From an uncultured Eubacteriales bacterium (GTDB lineage: Bacteria; Bacillota; Clostridia; Oscillospirales; Oscillospiraceae), in contig ONPN01000012.1 in the NCBI GenBank assembly GCA_900319695.1, forward strand, positions 1 through 64,000: a DNA stretch of 64,000 nucleotides, written 5' to 3'. Position numbers and translations under genes: made by a program. Positions within the stretch are counted from its first letter, which is position 1; every line of letters begins with the position of its first letter. Below the pieces are notes generated by a model. That model was not told where the DNA came from, did not search any database, and saw nothing but the letters and a program-made list of their open reading frames with translations. This document shows positions 16,799 through 25,452 of the stretch, piece by piece.

Positions 16799-17146
16799 TT
16801 GACCGACGACTATACCCTGATCCCGCGCGGAAAGGATGCGCCCGAGGGGGCGGCGCTCTGCCTGCGCCTGGACAACGACTGCATGGAGCCCTGGATCCGC
16901 CGCGGAGAGCTCCTGTATGTCAGCCGGGACGAGACGCCCGAAGAGCTGCAGCCGGGGCTGTTTTACTATAAAGGCCGCGTTCTCTGCCGCCAGTGGTGCG
17001 AGGACAGCGCGGGAACCCTCCACCTTCTCTGCGCAAACCCGGAGCGGGAGAGCGATAATCTCTCCCTCAACAGACGGGAGAAGACGGCCTGCCTCTGCCT
17101 GGGGCGCGTGCTTCTGAAAAAACGCCTGCCTATGCCAATCTATTAA
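16799..17146 (+). CDS. S24/LexA-like peptidase-fold protein with Cys in place of the catalytic Ser
   Basis: A small protein of 115 residues resembling the peptidase domain of LexA/S24 proteins without any DNA-binding part. The segment DNDCMEPWIRRGELLYV aligns with the family motif DSMEP...GD, but the nucleophile Ser is Cys28. The usual Lys is also not evident in VLCRQWCED. It may be a non-cleaving binding domain or use another mechanism. TTG at 16799 is preferred because GAGGTG lies just upstream; GTG at 16790 would overlap that site. It sits directly before a two-component system, but no functional link is shown. Confidence 0.65.
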   Translation: MTDDYTLIPRGKDAPEGAALCLRLDNDCMEPWIRRGELLYVSRDETPEELQPGLFYYKGRVLCRQWCEDSAGTLHLLCANPERESDNLSLNRREKTACLCLGRVLLKKRLPMPIY

Positions 17147-17218
17147 AGGAGATTCAGTTTCACTTCAGTGCCCGGCGTTATACTTTGTTGCGGTATACAT
17201 TGACAGGGGGCTGAAACA

Positions 17219-17893
17219 ATGAAAATCCTGATCGTGGAAGATGAAAAACTGCTGGCCGACTCCATCAAGACCATGCTGGAGGGGCGCGGCTTTCAGGTCG
17301 AAACTGTCTATGACGGGGAGACCGGAGCCGATTACGCGGAGCTCGGTGTCTTCGACCTGCTGATCCTGGACGTGATGATGCCGAAGCTGGACGGTTTTCA
17401 GGTGGCGCGGCGGGTGCGCGCGAAGCGCTGCGGCACGCCGATTTTGATGCTGACGGCGCGCTCGAGCCTGGAGGACAGGATCGAGGGTCTCAACGCCGGA
17501 GCCGACTACTACCTGACCAAGCCCTTCGACATGCGGGAGCTGCTGGCCTGCATCAACGCCCTGCTCCGCCGCCAGGGCAGTCAGGTGGATGAGCTGAGCT
17601 ACGGCAACACCTCGCTTGACCTGGCGACCTCCATGCTGATCTGCGGAGAAAACAGCGTGCGCCTGTCGGCCAGAGAGTTCGACGTGATGCGTCTGCTGCT
17701 GCAATACGGGGACAAGAACCTCTCCAAGGAGGTCATTCTCGCCAAGGTCTGGGGCTACGATTCCAACGCCGTGGAGAACCATGTGGAGGTCTATGTGGGC
17801 TTTTTGCGCAAAAAGCTCAGGAGTATCGGCTCCAATATCAAAATTGAGGCCCTGCGACGTCTGGGCTATCATCTGGAGGTTGACGAGGCTTGA
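17219..17893 (+). CDS. OmpR/PhoB-family response regulator
   Basis: Two-component response regulator of 224 residues. The receiver domain (1-120) has the acidic pair VEDEK, phosphoacceptor Asp51 in LILDVMMPK, the Thr in MLTAR, and Lys in YLTKPF. The winged-helix DNA-binding domain (about 130-224) follows. The stop overlaps the TTG start of the histidine kinase gene (TTGA), so the two are translationally coupled. The target genes and signal are unknown. Confidence 0.94.
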   Translation: MKILIVEDEKLLADSIKTMLEGRGFQVETVYDGETGADYAELGVFDLLILDVMMPKLDGFQVARRVRAKRCGTPILMLTARSSLEDRIEGLNAGADYYLTKPFDMRELLACINALLRRQGSQVDELSYGNTSLDLATSMLICGENSVRLSAREFDVMRLLLQYGDKNLSKEVILAKVWGYDSNAVENHVEVYVGFLRKKLRSIGSNIKIEALRRLGYHLEVDEA

Positions 17894-19116
17894 TCCGAAA
17901 GCTCCGCGTCGAATTCGTCTGCTTCATTATGCTGCTTGCCGCCTGCCTGCTGGCGGCGCTCTTCGGCACGCAGGCGTATTATCTTCGCCTCGACGGTGTG
18001 CGCGATCAGCTTGTAACGCTCCACCGCATCGCCAGAAGTCCGGACGGGATCCTGCACAGTCCCGCGGCAGGCGGGGAGGAGGGCGTTTTCCTGCCCTATT
18101 TTACCCTGACCTGTAACCCGGACGGAGAACTTGCGGTCTATGGCGTCAACGGCTTTGAACCCATGGACGAGGCGTATCTGAACGAGCTCTATGCGCTGGT
18201 TCTTGAGGAGGGGAAGGTGAGCGGCGTTCTGGACGCTTATCATCTGCGCTATCTGCGCGCCGCGGCTCCCCCGGGAGAGAAGATCGTCTTTGCGGACATC
18301 TCCGGCACGCTCGCGTCCTTTCAACATATGGAGCGCTTGAACATCCTGCTTGCCTTCGGAACCCTCGCTGTTATTTTCTGCCTGTCACTGCTTTTATCCA
18401 AGCTGGCGGTGAAGCCTGTGGAGGAGGCCTGGCGGCAGCAGCGGAACTTCGTGGCCGACGCCTCGCACGAGCTCAAGACCCCGCTGACGGTCATCATCTC
18501 CAATGCGGAGCTTCTGCACCAACCGGGCTACGACGAAGCCCAGCGCCGCCGCTTTGCTGAGAATATCCTTGTCACGTCCCGCAAGATGCACCATCTGACG
18601 GAGAGCATGCTGGGACTTGCGCGGCTGGACAGTCTGCGCGACGCCGAAAAAAAGCTGACGGAGCTGGATTTCTCCGCTCTGGTCGAAAACGCCCTTCTGC
18701 CCTTTGAGCCGATGTTTTTTGAACAGGGGCTTCATCTCGAAACACAGCTCGAGGCAGGCATCCGCGTCATCGGGAACGAGGACGGTCTGCGCCAGTGCGT
18801 AGATATCCTGCTGGACAACGCCTGCAAGTACTCGGAGCCGGGCTGCGTCTTTGTCGAGCTGCGCCGCGACGGCCGCCGCTGTGAGCTGACGGTCGCAAAC
18901 CCGTATCCCGAACTGAGCAGGGAAGAGTGCCGGGAGATTTTCAGACGCTTTTACCGCCGCGATCCGGCGCGTTCCTCCGCCGTCGGCGGCTACGGTCTCG
19001 GTCTCCCTATTGCCGAGGGCATCATCACCCATCATGGCGGCAAAATCTCCTGTGAGTGGGAAGCAGGCGAGCTTCGTTTTACTGTGAGCATACCGATTCA
19101 GCAGCCTTTACGATGA
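17890..19116 (+). CDS. Sensor histidine kinase
   Basis: Membrane-bound partner of the upstream response regulator, 408 residues. It has TM1 at about 8-28, an extracytoplasmic sensor region of roughly 125 residues, and TM2 at about 151-172. The HisKA domain carries His193 in FVADASHELKTPL, and the HATPase_c domain has N box DILLDNACKYS and G box GGYGLGLPI. It starts with TTG overlapping the regulator stop codon. The sensor region matches no domain I recognise, so the signal is open. Confidence 0.93.
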   Translation: MIRKLRVEFVCFIMLLAACLLAALFGTQAYYLRLDGVRDQLVTLHRIARSPDGILHSPAAGGEEGVFLPYFTLTCNPDGELAVYGVNGFEPMDEAYLNELYALVLEEGKVSGVLDAYHLRYLRAAAPPGEKIVFADISGTLASFQHMERLNILLAFGTLAVIFCLSLLLSKLAVKPVEEAWRQQRNFVADASHELKTPLTVIISNAELLHQPGYDEAQRRRFAENILVTSRKMHHLTESMLGLARLDSLRDAEKKLTELDFSALVENALLPFEPMFFEQGLHLETQLEAGIRVIGNEDGLRQCVDILLDNACKYSEPGCVFVELRRDGRRCELTVANPYPELSREECREIFRRFYRRDPARSSAVGGYGLGLPIAEGIITHHGGKISCEWEAGELRFTVSIPIQQPLR

Positions 19117-19206
19117 TTATGTAAACTATAATATGTTTATTAAAATATTGCAAAACAACATTATGTTAACAATACTCGCTGGAAACGGCGACCAAAATAA
19201 CAACAT

Positions 19207-19257
19207 AAAAAAGGTACGGTGATTTCGCGATTCATGCGATTTCACCGTACCTTTTAT
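19207..19257 (+). terminator. Terminator after the histidine kinase
   Basis: Stem AAGGTACGGTGA/TCACCGTACCTT with A's before and T's after; it could serve both directions. Confidence 0.85.
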
Positions 19258-19260
19258 ACT

Positions 19261-19317
19261 GGTCTCCCATAAAACGGCTTAAAGCCGTTTTATAGCGCCA
19301 AAGGCGCGTCGGAGACC
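19261..19317. repeat. Three-stem palindromic element
   Basis: Outer arms GGTCTCC/GGAGACC enclose two perfect hairpins, ATAAAACGGCTT/AAGCCGTTTTAT and GCGCC/GGCGC. It directly abuts family C copy 1. Confidence 0.8.
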
Positions 19318-19402
19318 TATGAGACGTGTTTTGTGCCCAAGGACACAAAACTGGGCGATGCCTTTTCGTTAAAACGAACCATTTTAACGAAAAACAGTAT
19401 TA
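19318..19402. repeat. Dispersed repeat family C, copy 1
   Basis: Contains hairpins TTTTGTG/CACAAAA and TTTTCGTTAAAA/TTTTAACGAAAA. A closely matching copy in the opposite orientation lies at 61324-61419, with an extra small hairpin inserted. Confidence 0.85.
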
Positions 19403-19407
19403 AATAA

Positions 19408-21525
19408 TCAATATTCCTTCGCACTCTTGATGGTGGCGGCTTCGGCGATGGCGCGCGCCTCGCTCTCACACTCAAGGAAGGCCTCGACGACCTCGGGGTC
19501 GAAGTGAGTACCGCTCTCCTCGCGGATGATGCTGAGAGCCTTATCAACGGGGAAGCCCTCCTTGTAGCTGCGCCGCGACACCAGCGCGTCAAACACGTCC
19601 GCCACGGCCATGACGCGGGCTGACAGGGGGATCTCCTCGCCCTTGATGCCGCAGGGATAGCCTTTGCCGTCCCAACGCTCATGGTGGTAGACGGTCAGCT
19701 TCCTGGCCTCGTTGAGATAGCCGGAGGAGGCGTCGGCCACCTGCTCAATGGCGCTGTCGATGATCTCACCGCCGGCAACGGTGTGCTGCTTCATCAGGGC
19801 AAATTCCTCATCGGTGAGCTTGCCGGGTTTGTTTAGCAGGGCGTCGGGCACCTGGATTTTGCCAACGTCATGCAGCGGAGCGCTGCTCACCACATCCTCA
19901 ATGTAGGCGTCGGTCAAAATATCGGGATACAGCCCCTTTTTCTGCATGTGCTCGAGGATGAGGCGGACATAGCTCGCGGTGTTGCGGACATGATTTCCGG
20001 TGCACTTGTCGCGGCTCTCCACCATATCGGCCAGCACCATGATCAGGCCGCTCTGCAGACGGGTGATCTGCGCGTTTTGCCTCTGGATGTCAATCAGGTT
20101 CTGCACCACCTCTTCCGTGGTGGAGGCAATGGCGTGGTACAGGTTCTCAATTTCATCGCCGGTTTGAATATCCAGAGATTCAATGACGGCCAGTCCCTCG
20201 CGGTGCGCGCCTTTGCTGCGTCTTGCGAAGAGGGCGGTGGCGGCCGCAATGCTGTTGATGGGGCGGATCACGCTGTACTCGGCAAGCCAGAGGGCGAGCG
20301 TCGTGATTAGCATCGTGAAGCCCAAAAACAGGGAGATCATCTCTGTCTGGAAGACACGCTCCTCTGCGCGCAGGCGCGGCATGGAGATATCCACGCCCAC
20401 ATAGCACTGGCACGTCCCCTGTGAGTCAAATACCGGCAAGTACACGCTCAGCAGCCAACCGTATTTCTCGTTGGAGATGATGGGCTCAATCTCACCGCCC
20501 GCCAGCAGCGTAGGCAGCGCCTCGAGAAAAGCCTCGTCAAATTCGACGACGTCGCCGGGATCGTCACCGGCCCCGGCGGCGGTGTCCGGGTCGAAGACCA
20601 CATGGCAGCCGTCCTCGCGAATCTGATAGACGTAGACATAGTCAATCTTGTCTGCACTCTCCACGATCCGAGACAGTGTGGCCTCGCTTTCGGCGTAGCC
20701 CTCAGCCGCCTCGCCTTGCTCGATATATTCCGGCACGCGGTCCGCGTCGAAGCTCTCGGCGGCAATCCTGGCCGCGCTGTAGGCGAGCGTGATGTTCTCA
20801 TCAATGATGGAGTTGTTGTAGAGAGTGATCGTGATGCCGGTGACGGCGATGGCGACAAAGAGCATCAGCCCCGCGATCAGCAGGACGATCTTGGTCCGAA
20901 GCGACAGCCTGCGCACCTTGCTTTTCTCCAGGAGCGGCGACATACCCTGGCTGGAAAAAGTCTCTGACAGGCGCTTCGGCAGCAGCTTTAACAGCAGAAT
21001 GACCACTGCAAGCGAGATGGCCTTGTCCTCCAGATCCAGCACAAAGTCCCCGGCGAGCTGCGCCGTAAGGGGAGACCAGCCTCGCTCCGTAAGCTGTGCG
21101 GCCAGAGCGCCGCCCGAGAAGACGGAGCCATTGAGCCACCAGGTCAGCAGGGAGCCGATCCCGCCGCCGATCAGTGCGAGGCAGACCAGCGTCAGCAGAG
21201 CGTGCGGAAAGCGCAGAATACAATTTCTGGAGGCAAAATATGCTGTCGCGAGGGCTAAACCGATGTTGATGGGAATATAATAGATAGAGCTGAGATCCCA
21301 CAGGCCTTTAAGCAGATTGGTGACAAAGCCGGTCACCACACCGGGCAGGATTCCGCCGAGCGCCGCGGCGAGGATCGTTCCGATGCTGTCAAGATACAGG
21401 GACAGGCCGAACGCGGAGGCAAGCCTGGATATGCACAGATTGATCAGAATGCAGACAGCGCACAGCAGCGCGGTGTTCCGATCCCGCCGCCGCAGCTCTG
21501 TCATTCCTGCCGACATGGTATCCAT
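19408..21525 (-). CDS. Membrane-bound HD-GYP domain protein
   Basis: A signalling protein of about 705 residues, probably a cyclic-di-GMP phosphodiesterase. The N-terminal part (to about 200) has roughly six membrane segments resembling the substrate-specific component of ECF transporters. An extracytoplasmic sensor-like region (about 225-395) lies between further membrane segments and is followed by a HAMP-like linker. The HD-GYP domain shows PLHDVGKIQVPD, HHERWDGKGYP and ARVMAVADVFDAL. Met at 21525 is chosen since GGAAGGAG lies 8 bases upstream; Met at 21531 is too close to it. The signal is unknown. Confidence 0.87.
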   Translation of the reverse strand: MDTMSAGMTELRRRDRNTALLCAVCILINLCISRLASAFGLSLYLDSIGTILAAALGGILPGVVTGFVTNLLKGLWDLSSIYYIPINIGLALATAYFASRNCILRFPHALLTLVCLALIGGGIGSLLTWWLNGSVFSGGALAAQLTERGWSPLTAQLAGDFVLDLEDKAISLAVVILLLKLLPKRLSETFSSQGMSPLLEKSKVRRLSLRTKIVLLIAGLMLFVAIAVTGITITLYNNSIIDENITLAYSAARIAAESFDADRVPEYIEQGEAAEGYAESEATLSRIVESADKIDYVYVYQIREDGCHVVFDPDTAAGAGDDPGDVVEFDEAFLEALPTLLAGGEIEPIISNEKYGWLLSVYLPVFDSQGTCQCYVGVDISMPRLRAEERVFQTEMISLFLGFTMLITTLALWLAEYSVIRPINSIAAATALFARRSKGAHREGLAVIESLDIQTGDEIENLYHAIASTTEEVVQNLIDIQRQNAQITRLQSGLIMVLADMVESRDKCTGNHVRNTASYVRLILEHMQKKGLYPDILTDAYIEDVVSSAPLHDVGKIQVPDALLNKPGKLTDEEFALMKQHTVAGGEIIDSAIEQVADASSGYLNEARKLTVYHHERWDGKGYPCGIKGEEIPLSARVMAVADVFDALVSRRSYKEGFPVDKALSIIREESGTHFDPEVVEAFLECESEARAIAEAATIKSAKEY

Positions 21526-21577
21526 AAGCATTCTCCTTCCAAAAGAGAAGAATAGGAAAAAACTGCAACTGTTCTGT

Positions 21578-21693
21578 TAGGGCAATACCGCACAATTCGG
21601 CAAGAGCAGATTCTGAGAAAATTTGAGTTCTGATAAAGGCACTTTTTCGCAGATGTACTTTGTGTACCTCAAGAAAAAGGCGGTGTTGCCTTA
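21578..21693. mobile_element. MITE-like element family B, copy 1 (116 bp)
   Basis: Ends TAGGGCAATACCGC on the left and, as reverse complement, TAAGGCAACACCGC on the right, each beginning with TA. The interior closely matches, in inverted orientation, the right two thirds of the element at 47806-47970. It carries no coding capacity. Confidence 0.8.
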
Positions 21694-21850
21694 GTTAACT
21701 CTATCACAGAAGCAGCCGCCTGTCAATCAAGCGCGGATTGATCACTCCGGCAATTTCTTATGTTTCTGCAAGAGATTTGCGCTTATTCCATTGCCGAATG
21801 AATCCTATCAACCCGTTTGTAAAACGACTGTGAAGAAAGCACATCAAGAC

Positions 21851-21879
21851 TGGACAAGGGGCGCGGTTTGTGATAAAAT
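21851..21879 (+). promoter_or_regulatory. Promoter of the secreted acidic protein
   Basis: TGGACA and TAAAAT with a 17-base spacer. Apart from this and the MITE, 21526-21958 holds no gene. Confidence 0.65.
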
Positions 21880-21958
21880 ACAAAACGGTATCAAAAGATG
21901 ACGACGTTCTGACTGACATTGTCCAAACAGGACGAATCACAGAAAAGGAGATGTACAT

Positions 21959-23446
21959 ATGAAAAACCGCAGATGGTTTTTTGCTCTGAGCGTGCTGCTG
22001 CTCGCGGCGCTGCTGTGCATGCTCGGCCCCGCGGCCCTGGCGGAAGGCCCGGACAGCGAGACCGCCTTCCGCGCGGATCTGGCCCGCCTCGGCGCTCACA
22101 CGGATGAGATCGGGCTCATGCGCGAGGAAGCGCTGGTCAGCTATCTCAACTGCCTCTTCGACGCCGAGGAGACGGACGATCCCATCGAGCAGGAGCGGCT
22201 TCTTGACAAGGCGGAGCTGAGCTGGACGCTCTATACCGACCTGCTGTCCGTACAGGGCAAGGCGGAGTATGCCGCTTTGACCCAGCCGGAGGATCCCTTC
22301 TTTGCCGACGCAAAGCCAGACCCCTTCTGTGCGCTGCAGGAGCCGACGGCCGAAACGGGAGACGAGTTCCGGCTTGACGACTGCTTCCCGCCCGAGGCGG
22401 ATTTCCTGCCCGGCGAGGGCTGCATGCCCTATGACGGGTACGACTGGGGCTTCGCACCCTGCCCCTTTGGCGGCGCGCACGGCCCCAGGCAGCATGACTG
22501 GGTACCCGGCTGGGCATACTGGGATGACGGCTTTGACGTCTATGGGGACCCCTGGGATTACTTCTTTGCCTACTCCATTGCCATGCCCGACGAAGAGGCT
22601 GTACAGCCTGAGGAGGAGATCGCACTGGCGGAACAGCCCGTTGAGATTCCCGCTTACGAGGAGACAGAGCCTGCCGGGAGCATTGAGCTGATTGAGCCCG
22701 ATGCCGCCGCTCTGCCCGTCGAAATCGCAGACGAGACTGATGAATACGCCGACTGGGCAGAGTTTGAAGAGCTGTTTATGCAGGCCCTCTTTGAAGCCCT
22801 GTTCGGAGATGATGCGCAAAATATGCTCCCCATGGCAAATCCTTGGATTGATGCGGCTGATCCCGATGAGGCGGCCGCGGTCTCCGGACTCAGACTGGAT
22901 GTGCCCGAGGCCCTGCCCAAGGGGATGGAGCTGCAGAGCTACCGCGCCATGGAGGACCTCGTCGAGGCCGACTACAGCGACGGCTATGACGAGCTGACTC
23001 TCCGCGCCTCCCTGAATCAGAAGGGCCTTCCTCTCACCGGCGACTATAACGACTACAGCACCAAATGGCAGGAGAAGGTCGGCGATCTTGTGATCGACTG
23101 CCTCGGCGACGGGGAGAAGATCAACGCGGCCGCATGGACCGTAGACGGCGTGAACTACTCTCTGGACATGGCCCCCGGCAAGGAAGATTTGGGCCTGAGC
23201 TATGACGAGGTCTCCGCGATCACGGCGGCGGTATCCGCGATCCCCGTGCGGACCGAGGTCAAGGAAGAGCCCTCCGCTGAGCCTGCCCTCCCATCCGACG
23301 AGGCGCTGGAGATGCCCTTTGAGCTCACGGAAGCTGAAAACCTGAGCTCCGAAGCCATTGAGGTACCCGCTGAGACGCAGCCGACTGTCGGAAGACAGAC
23401 CAGACTGCTTGTCGGCGGCGGCGAGACCTACGTATACTATGACTGA
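21959..23446 (+). CDS. Secreted acidic protein of unknown function
   Basis: Not recognised as a named family. It has 495 residues. A clear signal peptide covers residues 1-28 (hydrophobic core FFALSVLLLAALLCML, cleavage near ALA-EG). The middle (about 100-290) is rich in Asp, Glu and Pro with many aromatic residues. The region about 300-430 (LPKGMELQSYRAM, DLVIDCLGDGEKINAAAW, VNYSLDMAPG) loosely resembles the DUF4367 fold found in secreted or anti-sigma proteins. A Glu/Pro-rich tail follows. There is no lipobox, LPXTG or membrane anchor. AAAGGAG precedes the start and strong terminators follow. Confidence 0.75.
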   Translation: MKNRRWFFALSVLLLAALLCMLGPAALAEGPDSETAFRADLARLGAHTDEIGLMREEALVSYLNCLFDAEETDDPIEQERLLDKAELSWTLYTDLLSVQGKAEYAALTQPEDPFFADAKPDPFCALQEPTAETGDEFRLDDCFPPEADFLPGEGCMPYDGYDWGFAPCPFGGAHGPRQHDWVPGWAYWDDGFDVYGDPWDYFFAYSIAMPDEEAVQPEEEIALAEQPVEIPAYEETEPAGSIELIEPDAAALPVEIADETDEYADWAEFEELFMQALFEALFGDDAQNMLPMANPWIDAADPDEAAAVSGLRLDVPEALPKGMELQSYRAMEDLVEADYSDGYDELTLRASLNQKGLPLTGDYNDYSTKWQEKVGDLVIDCLGDGEKINAAAWTVDGVNYSLDMAPGKEDLGLSYDEVSAITAAVSAIPVRTEVKEEPSAEPALPSDEALEMPFELTEAENLSSEAIEVPAETQPTVGRQTRLLVGGGETYVYYD

Positions 23447-23454
23447 ATGAAAAA

Positions 23455-23536
23455 CGGGACGGCCTCTGGCCGTCCCGGAAAAGCATAATAAAAGGATGGA
23501 CGAATGCGGATACAATCCGTGTTCGTCCATCCTTTT
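23455..23536. terminator. Two consecutive terminator hairpins between convergent genes
   Basis: CGGGACGGCC/GGCCGTCCCG is followed by AAAAGGATGGACGAA/TTCGTCCATCCTTTT. The second is flanked by A and T runs and works in both directions. Confidence 0.85.
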
Positions 23537-23539
23537 GCT

Positions 23540-24217
23540 TTATATCGCGAGCTTCAGGTTCTCGCCGGTGATGCCGACGTAAGCGCCCTTCTGCTTCTGG
23601 GGGGAATCGGGGTGGCAGAGCATCCACTTGCCGCGCATCCACAGCATTTTCTCCTCGCCGGGAGCGGCGGTGTCCACATGCGAAAGCGGGGAATTGACGC
23701 CCTTTTCCAGCACCACCAGGCAGTTGAAGCCCTCCTCTTTCACCCGGCAGGGGGCAAAGTGGAGCGTGCCGGGGAAGATCTCCACCAGCGTCTCCGGCGG
23801 CAGATAGAAGCCGACGACCGAGCCGGAATCGAGACGCCCGTCTGCGATGTCGCTCTGCAGGGCAAGCAAAAGCACCAGACCCGTGGTGGTGTAGTTGATC
23901 TCGCTGCACTTGTGGTACTCCAGGGCGTTGAGCGTGAAGCCGTGCCCGTTGCAGAAGCCCGCCTGCACGTCCATCTCACCGAAGGCGACGCGGCGGATGT
24001 CCGCCATCTCGGGGACAGCCTCCAGCGCCTCGACCGACGCCCGGTACATATTGCCCTCGGCGGGCAGCTCGGTCTCGGCCATGGCTTTGGACAGAGCCTC
24101 ATCCTTCCCGCCGAGCACGCGCCCGTAGGGCTTGAAGCGATCGTCTGTGACGGGGAAGAGGGGAAGGTTGGGATTCATGCGGCGCAGCTCGTTCATGGTC
24201 TCAATCAGATTGTTCAT
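23540..24217 (-). CDS. DUF4867 family protein
   Basis: A 225-residue cytoplasmic protein matching DUF4867, a family without proven function often placed near sugar-catabolism genes. Visible features are EMDVQAGFCNGHGFTLNALEYHKCSE, with paired His and Glu residues like a cupin metal site, and PPETLVEIFPGTLHFAPC. This suggests a cupin-type barrel similar to ureidoglycolate-lyase-like proteins; that is inference. It is the last gene of the transketolase-RpiB-ADH-DMT-ROK operon and overlaps the ROK gene by ATGA. In this context a role in handling or mutarotating a sulfosugar is conceivable. Confidence 0.75.
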   Translation of the reverse strand: MNNLIETMNELRRMNPNLPLFPVTDDRFKPYGRVLGGKDEALSKAMAETELPAEGNMYRASVEALEAVPEMADIRRVAFGEMDVQAGFCNGHGFTLNALEYHKCSEINYTTTGLVLLLALQSDIADGRLDSGSVVGFYLPPETLVEIFPGTLHFAPCRVKEEGFNCLVVLEKGVNSPLSHVDTAAPGEEKMLWMRGKWMLCHPDSPQKQKGAYVGITGENLKLAI

Positions 24218-25434
24218 GGAATGCCTCCGTTATCAAAAAAGTCCTGTACGGCCAGCAGACAGGCGGCCTTGTCCTCCAGCTGCTGGTTGAACCTGCTCTT
24301 TTCTATGGTCACGTTATGGCGGGCGTCCGCGCCCTCCTGCAGCTCGCTCATCAGCCGGGAGAGATAGTAGGGATCCTCAAAGAGACTGCCGTAGAGTACG
24401 ATCTTGCCCGGGTCCACCAGATAGATCACGGACTTGAGCGCCCCGCCGAGCGCCTGTATTGCCCGGTCCACGATCTCAGACGCGCCCTCGTCCCCGTAGC
24501 TTGCCGCCGTAAAGACGTCGAACACGCTCAGATTATCCGTGTCGCGGTCCCGATATTTCCGCCAGAGCAGGGGGGTGCGCTCTTCGGAGAGGATCGCAAT
24601 GGCGTCCTCGCGGATCGAGCCGGGGGAGGCGATGGTCTCCAGACAGCCGCTCTTGCCGCAGTGGCAGGGCTTGCCGCCGCGGCGGATGACCGGGATATGC
24701 CCGATCTCCGCGCACTGGGCCGTGACGCCGTGCCAGATGCGTCCGTCAATGGACAGGGCCGCGCCGATGCCATAGCCGCAGCGCAGAAAAAACTGCGAGC
24801 CCGCCGTCTCGTCCCGGGAGAGGAACATGTGCGCCGCGAGCAGGGAGCGCACGTTGTTTTCCATCACGCACGGAAGCCCCGTCAGTCTGGCAAACGTGTC
24901 CCGCAGAGGAAAGTCCGTCTCCGCAAGGGCCCCGAAGGTGTCCCGTGTCAGAGAGCCGTCCTCGGAGGTGATGCCGCGCACGGCGACGCCGACGCCGATG
25001 ATCTTCTCACGCGCAAGCCCGTTGGCATTCGCAAGCGCCAAGAGCCGCGCGGCGAGCCTGGCCGCCGTCTCCTCCGCGGGGGCGAGGGGCGGCAGGGGCA
25101 GCTCCTCAGAGAAAATCACACTGCCGTCGAGCCAGGTGGCCGAAAGGATGGCTTGCCGCAGGTTGAGCAGCACGCCCAGGGCACAGGCCGCGCGGGTGTT
25201 GAGCTCCACCAGAATCTCACGCCTGCCGACGCTGCCGCTGGTGACGGCGCTGCCCTCGCGCAGAAGGCCCTCCTCCAATAGCTCCGCCACGATCTTGGTG
25301 ATCGCGGGCGGCGTGAGCTTCATAAACTCCGCCAGGCGCTTGCGGGACATATCGCCTTTTTCGTGCAGGATCCGGAGCGTGGCGCTGCGGTTGTTGCGCT
25401 TGACGCCCATCATGTTGTCGCCTTCAAAGGGCAT
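24214..25434 (-). CDS. ROK-family transcriptional regulator (NagC/XylR type)
   Basis: Sugar-responsive repressor of 406 residues. The N-terminal winged HTH (NRSATLRILHEKGDMSRKRLAEFMKLTPPAITKIVAELLEEGLL) is followed by a ROK actin-like domain with VIGVGVAVRGITSED and the zinc-binding CHCGKSGCLET signature. The start at 25434 has an AAAGGAG site. It lies in the minus-strand operon with the proposed sulfosugar genes and so is the natural candidate to bind the dyad at 29883-29908. Effector and operator are inferred, not shown. Confidence 0.9.
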   Translation of the reverse strand: MPFEGDNMMGVKRNNRSATLRILHEKGDMSRKRLAEFMKLTPPAITKIVAELLEEGLLREGSAVTSGSVGRREILVELNTRAACALGVLLNLRQAILSATWLDGSVIFSEELPLPPLAPAEETAARLAARLLALANANGLAREKIIGVGVAVRGITSEDGSLTRDTFGALAETDFPLRDTFARLTGLPCVMENNVRSLLAAHMFLSRDETAGSQFFLRCGYGIGAALSIDGRIWHGVTAQCAEIGHIPVIRRGGKPCHCGKSGCLETIASPGSIREDAIAILSEERTPLLWRKYRDRDTDNLSVFDVFTAASYGDEGASEIVDRAIQALGGALKSVIYLVDPGKIVLYGSLFEDPYYLSRLMSELQEGADARHNVTIEKSRFNQQLEDKAACLLAVQDFFDNGGIP

Positions 25435-25452
25435 ATCCCGAGCTCCTTTCCA

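Noticed and set aside
16790..17146. LexA repressor
   Set aside because: There is no winged-helix domain, and the catalytic Ser and Lys are not found.
19408..21531. GGDEF diguanylate cyclase
   Set aside because: No GGDEF motif; the catalytic part is clearly HD-GYP.
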